64,000 bases of DNA from G963668655 sp963668655 (GCA_963668655.2 CAXXPQ010000001.1:248001-312000); one strand, 5' to 3'. Positions 1 to 9,312 are shown, counted from the stretch's first letter. Numbers and translations are program-made. The notes: generated by a model from the letters alone, not told the origin.

Positions 1-1
1 C

Positions 2-61
2 CGGACCAAGGCGGGCAAGGCCAGAAACCGCCGGGTGGAATTCAAGATCATCGGAAAGTAA
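2..61 (+). CDS. OmpA-family protein, C-terminal end (partial)
   Basis: Only the last 19 codons and a TAA stop lie in the window; the gene starts upstream. The encoded end reads RTKAGKARNRRVEFKIIGK. The NRRVEFKI ending is typical of the OmpA/Pal/MotB peptidoglycan-binding domain, where the Arg pair contributes to diaminopimelate binding. By family this would be an outer-membrane or lipid-anchored protein tethering the envelope to peptidoglycan. The assignment rests on this short motif. A hairpin 80 bases downstream probably ends its transcript. Confidence 0.7.
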   Translation, partial: RTKAGKARNRRVEFKIIGK

Positions 62-139
62 TCCGTCAGCTCCTCCCTTTTCCGATCGACCGGTCGCCGT
101 TCCGATACGAAGAAGCTTTTTGTGAATTCGACGCCATGA

Positions 140-158
140 CCGCCCCTCCGAGGGGCGG
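140..158 (+). terminator. hairpin downstream of the OmpA-type gene
   Basis: A perfect 8-bp stem (CCGCCCCT/AGGGGCGG) closes a 3-base loop about 80 bases after the stop of the partial OmpA-type gene. No long T run follows (CTTGT), so it is a weak intrinsic terminator or a processing hairpin. Confidence 0.5.
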
Positions 159-280
159 CTTGTCGCCAAGCCCGAGGACCGTTATTATCTCTTTCCAAAC
201 CCGGTTTTTGTGGTAGACTCGGCGGGCCCGGTCGGACAACCCGCATTTTACGCGGCTATCGGAGTGGAAACCGAGACGAT

Positions 281-700
281 ATGCGGAAACGAAGCCTTAA
301 CATGTCCACGTACCTAAGCACCGCCGCCGTGTTGGCGATGGTGTTGCGGACGACGCTCCTGACGCTGCACTTCGTTTCCCTGCCCCACGCCCTCGATCCG
401 CATACCGGCCATTTCGTTCATCTGCATGAACACGCCGACGAGGAATCCGGCCGGCACGAACCTCCCGAGGCGCGGCCCGAGCCGGGCATATGGACGGCTT
501 CGCATTCCTGCCTCGACAGCGGCGTCCATGACTGTCCGTACAACCATTTTCTGCATCAGCCTTCCAGCCAGAGTCTTTGCCAGACCGGCGCGCTCGGAAT
601 TCTGCCGCCCTTCTTGGAACCCGGCCTTCCGGATGGGTTCCCTCCTTTCATTCGTGAGGATCTTCACCTGCTGGCCCCGATGAATTCGCCTCCCGCGTAA
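281..700 (+). CDS. small His-rich exported/membrane protein
   Basis: A 139-residue protein of no family I can name. Residues about 9-33 form one hydrophobic segment, either a signal peptide or membrane anchor. A His-dense stretch follows (PHTGHFVHLHEHADEE), then a Pro-rich linker and a short Cys/His part (SHSC, HDC, NHFLH). This suggests metal binding outside the cytoplasm. It is followed on the same strand by a second His-rich secreted protein, two lipoproteins and a TonB receptor, so I read it as the first gene of a metal-handling locus. The ATG at 281 has a modest GAG five bases upstream; the ATG at 302 is an alternative. Specific function is unknown. Confidence 0.6.
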   Translation: MRKRSLNMSTYLSTAAVLAMVLRTTLLTLHFVSLPHALDPHTGHFVHLHEHADEESGRHEPPEARPEPGIWTASHSCLDSGVHDCPYNHFLHQPSSQSLCQTGALGILPPFLEPGLPDGFPPFIREDLHLLAPMNSPPA

Positions 701-783
701 CGCCTTGATCCATCAACGATCCGGCGGTTTTTGAAGCGGTTCCCGCTCGCTTTCAGCGATGGCAAAGGCGCATGGTCCGAGCG

Positions 784-798
784 CCGCCCGGAGGGCGG
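784..798 (+). terminator. hairpin after the first His-rich gene
   Basis: A 6-bp perfect GC stem (CCGCCC/GGGCGG) with a 3-base loop is followed by TTTAT. It lies about 85 bases after the stop at 700 and may separate that gene's transcript from the 1034 operon. The T run is short. Confidence 0.4.
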
Positions 799-1033
799 TT
801 TATCGAGGGACGCCTCGCCCGTGGTTCGAGCCGATCTTGCTTCGCGCAATCATTCGTCGCGATGGGCCGACCCTTCGCTGAAACCATTGAACCCACCCGG
901 CGGACCGTTGAAGGAAACGACAGCGGATCGATGAAGCGGCCTGCGCTTCCATCGAGTGCTTCCGTCCGTCCGGGGACAGACGCGTCCGATCGGGCGGCGA
1001 CGGATATCGAACACCCACACAACGGAGAAACCC
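799..1033. other. non-coding leader of the TonB locus
   Basis: No convincing gene lies here. It precedes the lipoprotein at 1034 and should hold that operon's promoter. I looked for a cobalamin-riboswitch core and for Zur or NikR-type palindromes and saw none. Confidence 0.4.
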
Positions 1034-2050
1034 ATGAATTCATACAAAGTCGGCTTGCTGTTTTTCATATCGATTCTTTTCGCCCTTTCGTTATGGGCCT
1101 GCGACGGCGGCGACGGCGACGCGGATCCGGACGGGGACAGCGACGGCGATACGGAGGAAGGAACCTGGGACGGCGTCTGCACGGATGAACGCGACGGCTG
1201 GGAAAAGTGCGAAAACAACCGCATTCAATGGTGCCACGTTCTGGAAGGCATGGACCCGCATTTCCACGAAGGCTCTAACTGCGAAGCACTGGGCCTGACC
1301 TGCGTGGAGCATGCTCGCGAGCATGACGATCACACTCATTACGAAGCGTTCTGCGTGGACGAATCCATGATCTGCGAGGCGGGAACGTTCGCCTGCGTGG
1401 ACAATACCGCCCAAAACTGCATCGACGGCGTTATGGCGCTGGAACCCTGCGGAACGAAGCACTGTCACGAGGAAGCCGCCGAAGCGGTCTGCGAACAGGA
1501 AGGCGAAGAGGTTTGCGGCGGGCATGGCCACATGGACGGCGACACATGCCATTGCGACGAGAACTACGAACTCGATCCCGACGATCCGGCGAACTGCATC
1601 GCCGTGCTCTCCTTCCCGGAGATGGCCTGCCGGACCTTCGCGGATGAAAAGGACGACATCCCGACGGACCATCGTCTCGACGCCACGGATACGAAACCGG
1701 GTCCGCATGCGCATCTGGATGAGGTGATGGAGGCGCATCTTCTGGCCGCCAACGCCTCGAATTACGTGCATTTCCCGGTTCTGGAAACCGGCGAGTACGT
1801 GATGTTCCTGGACACGGCGGGCGTGGTCGTGACGTTTTACGACAAGGACGGCGAGGAAGTTCCCTTCACCAACCCCGGGCCCAACGGGATGTGTTCGGAC
1901 GCCCTCACGGATCATTTCCACATCTCCGCCACCTACACCGGCGACGGGGAAAATCCCGTGCCGACCATCGTGGAATTTCATGTGGAGGCGGATGCCGCGG
2001 TGAAGTTCCTCGTCATGTTCCATGAAGAAGACGCGCACGATCACGAGTAG
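1034..2050 (+). CDS. Cys- and His-rich lipoprotein with DGD linker
   Basis: Predicted 338-residue lipoprotein. A signal peptide ends in a lipobox (LSLWAC), followed by an acidic Asp-Gly linker (DGGDGDADPDGDSDGD). Residues about 45-195 are Cys-rich modules with regularly spaced cysteines plus an EGF-like CHC segment, then a C-terminal domain ending in a His/acidic tail (FHEEDAHDHE). About two dozen His are spread over the mature protein, which favours metal binding. The ATG at 1034 was chosen because GGAG lies 6 bases upstream and the signal peptide begins there; the frame opens further upstream without one. It probably captures or hands over metal to the TonB receptor encoded downstream. The metal is unknown. 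Confidence 0.75.
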   Translation: MNSYKVGLLFFISILFALSLWACDGGDGDADPDGDSDGDTEEGTWDGVCTDERDGWEKCENNRIQWCHVLEGMDPHFHEGSNCEALGLTCVEHAREHDDHTHYEAFCVDESMICEAGTFACVDNTAQNCIDGVMALEPCGTKHCHEEAAEAVCEQEGEEVCGGHGHMDGDTCHCDENYELDPDDPANCIAVLSFPEMACRTFADEKDDIPTDHRLDATDTKPGPHAHLDEVMEAHLLAANASNYVHFPVLETGEYVMFLDTAGVVVTFYDKDGEEVPFTNPGPNGMCSDALTDHFHISATYTGDGENPVPTIVEFHVEADAAVKFLVMFHEEDAHDHE

Positions 2051-2138
2051 ACGCCGCGCCCCGGCATCCGCATGTTCTCGTTTTCGGGGCGTGCGGATGC
2101 CGCGGGGCGTACGGCTTTTGCCAATCAGGGAGAAAAAG

Positions 2139-2966
2139 ATGTCCGCGCGACAACGATACGGATGGAAAACGGCGTTCCTTCTGCTGATGGCTCTGGCGGC
2201 CTTCCGCTGCGGTGACGAAACCCTCGGGGAGGCGCTGACTTTCGATACGGCGGCGCAAGGCGTAACGGAATCCGGTTCGCCGGGCGGAGCCTTCATCAAC
2301 GGCAAGGGCTGGCGCATCACGCTGGAGTCGGCCGTGCTGGCCGTCGGTCCCGTTTACTACTACAGTTCCGAAGCGCAGGCGAGCCTGCTCGACCGGCTGT
2401 TCACGCTGAAAAGCGCCTGCGCCTGTCCGGCCCACGCCCAGTTCGACAAGGGCACGGTTCTGGGAGAGATCCGGCGGCAGGTCGTGGTGGATCTGCTGGC
2501 CGAAACCCCGACGACGACCGGCGAGAGCCGGGGCGAAAAAGGCCACTGCCGGATGTTCGAATTGCATTTCCACCCGCCCGGAGAGATTCCGACCGACGCG
2601 GACGACGCGGCCTTCAAGCCGCTGGAGGGGCATTCCTTCGCCGTTTCCGGCGTGGCCGAAAAGGATGGCGTAGAGATCGCCTTTTCCGGTTGGTTGACGA
2701 TCCCCGACGAGGGAACCATGCGCATCGTGGAGAGCGTCCCCGCCGACGTGGCGCTGGACGGCCGGGCCGGAAGGGCGGTTCTGCGTATTCATGTCGACCG
2801 GCAACTCGCCAACCTGGATTTCGCCTCCATCGTCGATGCCTCCGGCGCGTGCCTGGAGGATGCGGGGGAAGGCGTCTGCCGGATCGGGGAAGACAGCCAG
2901 GCCCATCTGGGGTGGCTGTCCGGCGTGCGCTCGCGCCGGTCGTACAGCCTGGAATGGCTGGAATAG
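2139..2966 (+). CDS. lipoprotein of the TonB locus, family unrecognised
   Basis: A 275-residue predicted lipoprotein: hydrophobic signal followed by FRCGDE, where Cys would be lipidated. The body contains a CACPAHA motif and an HCRMFELHFHPPG stretch, both plausible metal ligands. The segment GWRITLESAVLAVGPVYYY resembles in pattern one in the next gene (DGWSLQFTRYVVVIGGVKL), so the two may share a fold. The start is fixed by GGGAG seven bases before the ATG. It ends 13 bases before the next start, and the four genes 1034-6452 look like one operon. I do not recognise a named family. Confidence 0.7.
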   Translation: MSARQRYGWKTAFLLLMALAAFRCGDETLGEALTFDTAAQGVTESGSPGGAFINGKGWRITLESAVLAVGPVYYYSSEAQASLLDRLFTLKSACACPAHAQFDKGTVLGEIRRQVVVDLLAETPTTTGESRGEKGHCRMFELHFHPPGEIPTDADDAAFKPLEGHSFAVSGVAEKDGVEIAFSGWLTIPDEGTMRIVESVPADVALDGRAGRAVLRIHVDRQLANLDFASIVDASGACLEDAGEGVCRIGEDSQAHLGWLSGVRSRRSYSLEWLE

Positions 2967-2979
2967 GAAGGAGACGATC

Positions 2980-3915
2980 ATGCAACAATACGAAGTCAGG
3001 CATGGGATGACGCTCATCGCGGCGATTCTTCTGCTTTCGCTCGCCGTCGGCTGCACCAGCGAGGACGCCGCCGGAGAAGGCAGCCTGCGTTTGCAGGCCG
3101 GGGGCGGCAAGGCGCTCGAAACCGGGTTTCCCTATACGGAAGGCGGCGTGGAATACGCCTTCGTGGACGGCTGGTCGTTGCAGTTCACGCGCTACGTCGT
3201 GGTGATCGGCGGCGTCAAGCTGACCGATCCCGACGGCGGCTCGGTCGTCGGATCCTGGGACGGACCGGCCATCATCGACCTGAAGAAAAACAGCGGCGAA
3301 AACCAGGATATCGTGACGCTGGAGGGGTTGCCCGCCAGGCGTTTGGATCTACAGTTCCGATTTTTCGAGGCCACGGATCAGGCCGAGAACCGCAACGCCG
3401 ACGCCTCTATCGCCGAGGAGATGATCGCCGACGGCTATTCCTGCTGGATCGAAGGTGACGCAAGCCAAGACGGCGAGACGGTGCATTTTCTCCTGCGGCT
3501 GAAAACGCCCACCCTTTACACCGACTGCATCAACGGCAAGGACGGAACCAAGGGCATCGCCATCGAAGCGAACAAGACCATCGGGGCCTTCATTTACGCC
3601 CATGCGCTGCATCTCTTCTGGGACACGCTCGCCGCCGGGGACGAATCCCTGCGCTTCGACGCCTTCGCCGCCGTTGCGGACGCCGAGGGCGAGCCGGAAA
3701 CCGTGACGGAAAGCGAACTCGCCGATCAGGATCTCACCGATCTGCGCGACGCGAAAGGCGATCCCTTGCGCGATACGGACGGTTCGCGCGTCTTTTACAA
3801 CGACGGCGGCGTGCTCCCGCCGGACAGCCTGACGCTCTTGACCTTCGTGGAATACGCCGCACGCTACGGAGTGCATTTCAACGGCGTGGGACTCTGCCTG
3901 TCGGAGATTGAATGA
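2980..3915 (+). CDS. lipoprotein of the TonB locus, second type
   Basis: A 311-residue predicted lipoprotein with lipobox LAVGC near residue 25. The start at 2980 follows AGGAAGGAG; the methionine at 3007 is a possible shorter start. The protein has a beta-rich look with alternating hydrophobics, a central TLYTDC segment and a conserved-looking AHALHLFWD helix. I compared it from memory with the MbnP copper-binding family and found no match to its Cys/Trp pattern. Its stop overlaps the TonB receptor start (ATGA), so the two are translationally coupled and probably work together at the outer membrane. Confidence 0.7.
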   Translation: MQQYEVRHGMTLIAAILLLSLAVGCTSEDAAGEGSLRLQAGGGKALETGFPYTEGGVEYAFVDGWSLQFTRYVVVIGGVKLTDPDGGSVVGSWDGPAIIDLKKNSGENQDIVTLEGLPARRLDLQFRFFEATDQAENRNADASIAEEMIADGYSCWIEGDASQDGETVHFLLRLKTPTLYTDCINGKDGTKGIAIEANKTIGAFIYAHALHLFWDTLAAGDESLRFDAFAAVADAEGEPETVTESELADQDLTDLRDAKGDPLRDTDGSRVFYNDGGVLPPDSLTLLTFVEYAARYGVHFNGVGLCLSEIE

Positions 3916-6452
3916 TGGATCGATGTGAGAGAAAAAAAACAGGCAGGGTAAAGGGGGGCCGTCGTTTCGATACGAAAGCTATGCTTCTTCTACTGGCGGC
4001 GTCATGCGTATTCCTTTCCTTTCCCGTACGGGCGCAGGGCCAGGAAGCCGTTGATCCCGAATCCTTCGGGAAGGATGCGGAGGCCGCCGCGGCGGTGGAT
4101 GAGCCGCAACCTGAAGATGCCCGGGCGAACGACAAAACTTCACCGGAAGCGAATGCAGAGGGTGAAACAGGAGCGCCATTGCCCATCGAGGAACAGGACG
4201 CCACACCGATCGAAGCGGAGACTCTTCCGCAAGCCGATGCGCCTGCGGTTGGAGAAGAAATTCCTTCCGCTGAAGAAGGCGAGCCGGGGATCATCATCGA
4301 AATGGACCCGGAGCCGGAAACCCGGGAAGAGGATTCGGCATCTCCGGACGATGGCGCATTCACGCTGGGGGAAGTCACCGTATTCGGACGGCAGCGGGAC
4401 ACGACCGTCTCGGCGTCCAAATACGAAGTCGAGATCGGCAAGCTGCACATCGTGCCTCGAAAAAATGCCGCCGAGCATCTGATGCTCGCCCCCGGCGTGC
4501 TCACCGCCAATCACGGCGGCGAAGGGCATGCCCACGAAACGTACATGCGCGGCTTCGCCGCCAAGGAAGGCCAGGACATCGAGTACACGCTGGGCGGCGC
4601 GCCGTTGAACGAGGTCAGCAATCCCCACGGCCACGGCTACGCGGACCTGCTGTTCATTCCGCCCGAACTGGTGATGACCGTGCGTATCCTGGAAGGCCCC
4701 TTCGATCCCGAACAGGGTGACTTCGCCTTCGCCGGTTCCGCCGACTATCAGTTAGGCGTACCGGAGCGCGGCTCGTACGTGAAATACGGCTATGGCCGCT
4801 GGAACGCCCAGCGCACGCTGTTTCTGATCGCCCCGGAGGAGTTGGAAACCGAGAGTTTCGCGGCCTTCGAGTATTACCAGACGGACGGCTTCGGCCCCAA
4901 CCGCGCGGCCAAACGCGCCGGCGCCCTGGGGCAGTATTCCCGGGACGTGGAACGGTTGAAGTTCAAGTACACCTTCGGCGTCTACGGATATATGGCCCGC
5001 TACGACCAGGCCGGAGTGGTTCGGGAAGACGATTACGACGCCGGGAATATGGGGTTTTTCGATACCTACGATTCCAATCAGGGAGGGGAGAGCAACCGGC
5101 TGCTGTTCACCTTTCGGACGCGGATCGGGCCAAAGAAATCCCGCTTTCAACAGGTGGCGTTTCTGGGCTGGCGCACCCTGCGGCTTCGCACCAACTTCAC
5201 CGGCTGGCTGCTCGACGATCTCACCGACGGGGAGGGCAACTACGTCGCCGCCGAGCCGCGCGGGGACGGCACGGAGATGCGCTATAACGTACTGACCGCC
5301 GGGTCGCGCGGGGACTATACGTACAAGCCTTATCTGCTCGGCCACGGGCAGGCGTTGAGCTTCGGTTACGCCCTGCGCTTCGATCAGGGCGAGACGAGCC
5401 AGCGGCGCGTGCGCTCGGTGACGGCCATACCGTACAAGCGCGTCTTCGACGCCTCGTTCACGATCCTCAACATCGCCGGGTGGACGCGCCTGCATTTTCG
5501 CCCCTGCCGCTGGTTCGCGCTCAAGGGCGGCGTGCGGCTGGACGCCTTCTCCTTCGGCGTCACCGATCGCAACCAGCCGGAAGCCGACCGCGAGGGAACG
5601 CGCGACCCCAGCCAGACGAGCCAGTCGCTGGGTTACGCCGTCAATCCGCGCGTCACGCTGGATTTCCGCCTGTACAAGGGGCTGCACCTGCTGGGAAGTT
5701 ACGGCCAGGGGACGCGTTCCACCGAGGCGATGGCGTTATCCGACAACGAGACGACGCCCTTCGCCAAGGCGCATTCCGCCGAAGGAGGATTCAGCTATCG
5801 CCACGGCAAACCGGGCGATGCCTTTTCCGTGAGCGCCCAGGCCGGGTACGTCTACACGCACATCACCCAGGATATGCTCTTTTCCGAAACCGCCGGGCGC
5901 AACCTTCCCATCGGCGCGTCCGACCGCCACGCCGGGCTTTTGGGCTTGCGCTTCATGGCCGGAAACTGGCTCGACAGCCTGCTGAACGTCGGCTACGCAC
6001 ATGCCACCCTGGCGGATACCGGCGAGTTGATTCCCTACGTGCCGGAATGGATCGTGCGCCTGGATGTCGCGGCGCACGGGCGGATCAGCGATTGGGAACT
6101 GGCCGGGGTACCGGTCACGGGACGCGTCGGGCTGGGCTTCACCTACGTTCCCGGACGCCCGCTGCCCTTGAAACAAACCGGCGATCCCATGGTGCTTCTG
6201 AACCTAGGCGGCGAGATCCGGCTGTACCACTTCTCGCTGGGCGTCGAAATGCGCAACTTGCTGGATTTGCGTTATCGCCAGTCGGAATACCACTACGCCA
6301 GCAATTTCGAATCGCCCGACGCCGTCCCTTCGCAGGTCGCCGAACGCCATTTCGTGGCCGGGGAACCCTTCTTCGCCATGGGGACGATCACCTGGCATAT
6401 CGAGGACATGATTCGAGGTTTCGTACCGAAATCCACCCGTGAAGGCGACTGA
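3912..6452 (+). CDS. TonB-dependent outer-membrane receptor
   Basis: An 846-residue receptor. Residues about 23-42 are a signal peptide; about 45-150 are an unusually long acidic, Pro/Ala-rich spacer; the plug starts near 153 (GEVTVFGRQ) and runs to about 280; the rest is a 22-stranded-type barrel. The plug carries two His clusters, HGGEGHAHETYMRGFA and NPHGHGYADL, next to family motifs (EGPFDPEQGDFAFAGSA). This subtype, as I remember it, occurs beside small lipoproteins in deltaproteobacteria. Function by family is TonB/ExbBD-driven import of a scarce ligand; the His clusters and neighbours favour a metal or metallophore. The normal terminal aromatic residue is absent: the last barrel strand (TITWHIED) is followed by a short polar tail. 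No tonB or exbBD is in the window. Confidence 0.9.
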   Translation: MMDRCERKKTGRVKGGRRFDTKAMLLLLAASCVFLSFPVRAQGQEAVDPESFGKDAEAAAAVDEPQPEDARANDKTSPEANAEGETGAPLPIEEQDATPIEAETLPQADAPAVGEEIPSAEEGEPGIIIEMDPEPETREEDSASPDDGAFTLGEVTVFGRQRDTTVSASKYEVEIGKLHIVPRKNAAEHLMLAPGVLTANHGGEGHAHETYMRGFAAKEGQDIEYTLGGAPLNEVSNPHGHGYADLLFIPPELVMTVRILEGPFDPEQGDFAFAGSADYQLGVPERGSYVKYGYGRWNAQRTLFLIAPEELETESFAAFEYYQTDGFGPNRAAKRAGALGQYSRDVERLKFKYTFGVYGYMARYDQAGVVREDDYDAGNMGFFDTYDSNQGGESNRLLFTFRTRIGPKKSRFQQVAFLGWRTLRLRTNFTGWLLDDLTDGEGNYVAAEPRGDGTEMRYNVLTAGSRGDYTYKPYLLGHGQALSFGYALRFDQGETSQRRVRSVTAIPYKRVFDASFTILNIAGWTRLHFRPCRWFALKGGVRLDAFSFGVTDRNQPEADREGTRDPSQTSQSLGYAVNPRVTLDFRLYKGLHLLGSYGQGTRSTEAMALSDNETTPFAKAHSAEGGFSYRHGKPGDAFSVSAQAGYVYTHITQDMLFSETAGRNLPIGASDRHAGLLGLRFMAGNWLDSLLNVGYAHATLADTGELIPYVPEWIVRLDVAAHGRISDWELAGVPVTGRVGLGFTYVPGRPLPLKQTGDPMVLLNLGGEIRLYHFSLGVEMRNLLDLRYRQSEYHYASNFESPDAVPSQVAERHFVAGEPFFAMGTITWHIEDMIRGFVPKSTREGD

Positions 6453-6510
6453 CCTTTCCCGCAAGCGCGGTCGTCCGTCAATCGGGACCGGCACGCTTTC
6501 GAGGGGAAAC

Positions 6511-8916
6511 TCACTCGTCCAGCAGTTTGAGGAGGATGCGGCCTTCCACGCCGCCCGCCAGAATCTCGCCCGTGGGCAGCGCTTGCAGCACCACCATGCC
6601 CAGCCGGAATTCATCGATTTCCGGGAAGTACCATTCCGGCCCTACGGCGTTCAGGTCTTCCGAAAGGCTCAGGATCTCCTCGAATTCGCCGGTCGATGGG
6701 TCGTAAACAGCCAATCCGTTGCAACTTAGAAACTGCCAGCGCCCGTCCGAAAGCCGCAGGGAATCGTGGAAGCCGTACGGTCTCACCTCGGTGTTTGGCA
6801 CCACCTGCACCGTCGCACCGTCTTCCGTATCCAGCAGAAATACTCCGTCCGTGGTGTTCACCGTCACCTCGCCGTCGTGATTCGAGAGCGTGCTTTGGTA
6901 GGGGAAACTTGCGAGAAATTCCATCCGGTCTCCCGTGATCCGGAAAACGTCCCGGGTCAGCGTATATCTGGAATACAGTTTGCGTTCCACCAGCATCAGG
7001 ATGTCGCCCCGGGGATTCCGGATGATCCGCCTAGGGATCCACTCGCGATATTCCGGCTCCGTGAAGTCCAGCAGTCGCCAGCCACTGCTATCCGTCCAGT
7101 TGTCGCCGGTGTGGAGGTAGAGAAAGCGTTTGGCGGTCACGTTCGGTATGCCCACCTCGCCCAGGACGTACAGACGCCCGTCCGGAAGTTCGATCACCTC
7201 CCGCGCCCGCTCCCAGCCGCCGCCAGGAATTTCCCGCCAGTCGTCTCCCGCGCCCCGCATCAGGTTCGGATGCTCCCCCACGACCCAGATGTGTTCGCCG
7301 GTATCGTCCAGGGCCATGGCCCATTCCGAGTCCGGGAAGGCTTCTTCCCATTCCAGGCAGGCCGTGCGCCGCATCACCGGCAGGCCGTAGCCCGTGGCGT
7401 GCACGCGGAAGCGGCCGTCCCGCTCGCCCACGACGATGGAGCGTACGATGGCGTTTTCCATGATGTTGGGCTTTTTCAGCAGTGGATGACGATAGGCGAT
7501 TTCGAAACCGTCTTTGCGGGGGTTGTAGCGATAGGGCACGTCCGCTGCGGCAACGAAAAGGTCATCGAGCGTGCGGCCGGAAAAGTGCCGGGGACCCCAA
7601 CTGTAATAATACCCCAGTTTATCTTCGGTCTGTCGGAGGAGCATGTCGATGATGCCGTCATCAGGCATGGATTCGAAGCGGGTTTCGCCGGAACGCATCC
7701 GGGCGAAGAAGGTGCGTCCGGCATTGGTGCCAAATGCCGGGGTTCCATAAAGAGTGTCGCTTTCCCAATCTTTCCAGATCATATTGGGAAGAATTTGGGA
7801 AGAAGTAGAAAGGACGCGCGTCTTGTAGGGTTCCTTCAAATTCCCTTCCACGAGCAGGCGATAGCCGGCCGCCACGAAATCGCAGGTTTCGGGATTCACC
7901 GAAGCCGAATCAAAGGAATCATTGATGCCTCTATCGGATTTCCACCAGACATCCAGGGATCTTTCGTCCGAGGTCAGTTCGAAAATGACTCCAATGGTGC
8001 TGGGATCCGGGTAGCGTATGGAACCAAAGAAAAAGATCCGCCCCCGGCATTCAAAAGCTTCGGGAACAAGGCTCACTCGATCAAAACCGGGTATGTTCAT
8101 CAATCCTATGTTCCATAGATTCTCACCATCCCAGCGAACAAGCAGCGGATGATACTGTCCGCCATGTGTATGGGAAAACCAGAAAATGCCTCGGCTGTCC
8201 ATAAAGAATGCCTCGGCATTCAATTCCTCGAAGTGTTTTTCCTTGTTCCAGCCCCATTCCTCGGCCGATTCATCCAGACGCCACAAATCATATCCATATG
8301 AGAAACGAATGGCGGAGTACCAGACTCCGGGTCGGATTTCGATTCGCATCGGGTATCTTGTGCTTTTGCTTGTGAAGAAGGTCGTCGGTTTGCCGTGAGC
8401 CGGGTACAGGGTGAAATGGCCGGATCCTGACAGAATCGTAAGACCGTCCTGACTGTGATGAACCTGCGCCGTCTGTCTGCCCGTGGGCACGCGGGGAAAG
8501 TCTCCCACCCAGCGGCCAAGTTTGCGAGGGAAGGGCGGACAGGCGCTCGTTTCGGGAAACAGGGTTTCCAGGCTCTGCTCGATATCGGGTTCGATTTCCG
8601 GTCCGTCGTTCTCCGAATCGCCGCTCTCCGTTTCCTCTCCATCCCGATCCGAGTCGATATCTTTTTCCTGGTCGGTATCGTTTTCAATTTCATCGATCTC
8701 GGAGGCTTCAGCGTCCGGATCATCGTCTTCCTCCGGCCGGTCCGCCTCATCCGCGTCCGGCCATTCGCCGTCCGGAAGATCCCCATCGCCGTCGACGTCT
8801 TCCGTCCGTTCCACCTCCGCAAGATCCCGGTCCCCGCCGTCCGCCCGCGATCCATCGCCGCAGGCGGACAGAAGGGCCAGCAATCCCAGGATTCCAAACG
8901 CAATGAAGCGGTTCAT
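6511..8916 (-). CDS. large DGD-linker lipoprotein, paralogue A
   Basis: An 801-residue surface-type lipoprotein: signal peptide with lipobox LLSAC, then about 100 residues of Asp/Glu/Gly linker (VDGDGDLPDG and similar), then about 650 residues of repeated beta-strand and turn segments suggesting a beta-propeller or similar sensor or adhesin body. It is a full-length paralogue of the protein at 52457: both have a FP..SAC start to the globular part, FRVH..G..LPVMRRTAC..WEE.FPDS in the middle and LPTGEILA.G near the end. The start was set at 8916, where GGGAGAAAAAG precedes the ATG and the signal peptide begins. The stretch about 7600-8400 is visibly AT-richer than the ends. It converges with the TonB receptor. 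Function unknown. Confidence 0.75.
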   Translation of the reverse strand: MNRFIAFGILGLLALLSACGDGSRADGGDRDLAEVERTEDVDGDGDLPDGEWPDADEADRPEEDDDPDAEASEIDEIENDTDQEKDIDSDRDGEETESGDSENDGPEIEPDIEQSLETLFPETSACPPFPRKLGRWVGDFPRVPTGRQTAQVHHSQDGLTILSGSGHFTLYPAHGKPTTFFTSKSTRYPMRIEIRPGVWYSAIRFSYGYDLWRLDESAEEWGWNKEKHFEELNAEAFFMDSRGIFWFSHTHGGQYHPLLVRWDGENLWNIGLMNIPGFDRVSLVPEAFECRGRIFFFGSIRYPDPSTIGVIFELTSDERSLDVWWKSDRGINDSFDSASVNPETCDFVAAGYRLLVEGNLKEPYKTRVLSTSSQILPNMIWKDWESDTLYGTPAFGTNAGRTFFARMRSGETRFESMPDDGIIDMLLRQTEDKLGYYYSWGPRHFSGRTLDDLFVAAADVPYRYNPRKDGFEIAYRHPLLKKPNIMENAIVRSIVVGERDGRFRVHATGYGLPVMRRTACLEWEEAFPDSEWAMALDDTGEHIWVVGEHPNLMRGAGDDWREIPGGGWERAREVIELPDGRLYVLGEVGIPNVTAKRFLYLHTGDNWTDSSGWRLLDFTEPEYREWIPRRIIRNPRGDILMLVERKLYSRYTLTRDVFRITGDRMEFLASFPYQSTLSNHDGEVTVNTTDGVFLLDTEDGATVQVVPNTEVRPYGFHDSLRLSDGRWQFLSCNGLAVYDPSTGEFEEILSLSEDLNAVGPEWYFPEIDEFRLGMVVLQALPTGEILAGGVEGRILLKLLDE

Positions 8917-9312
8917 CTTTTTCTCCCGGCGGAGGATTCCATTTCGCGGCTTTCCAAAGAAATTCGACGCCCGCTTTCCATCGGAAGAAGAGCCGGGCAG
9001 GCGAAACACCGTATGGATGTGCATTATCATTGTGTACAAGAACCACATATTGTCCAAGTATAATTGTATTTATCTGCGTGTCAATCGTATTTTCGATGCG
9101 GCCTCTGGAGAGGCGGATCCTGAATCGTCAACGGCCGCGCCGAATTCGAACGAAGCCATACGGCGGTTATCGGGATTCAGGCGAAGGACGTCCGGCTGAA
9201 ACGGGCTTTGAATTCGGAGCTTTTTCCTTTCCATTTTATGGATGATCTGTTTATAATTTTCAGTTCGTTCAATGTGCCTGTATCATGAATGAAAAAAGTT
9301 TAGGAAAAAAGT
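8917..9312. other. divergent intergenic region
   Basis: About 400 bases between two divergent genes, with AT-rich patches at 9040-9080 and 9230-9300. Both promoters must lie here, but no hexamer pair is good enough to name. No ORF or RNA gene was recognised. Confidence 0.4.

Noticed and set aside
2980..3915. MbnP-type copper-binding protein.
   Set aside because: The Cys/Trp pattern of MbnP is not present; only the neighbourhood is similar.
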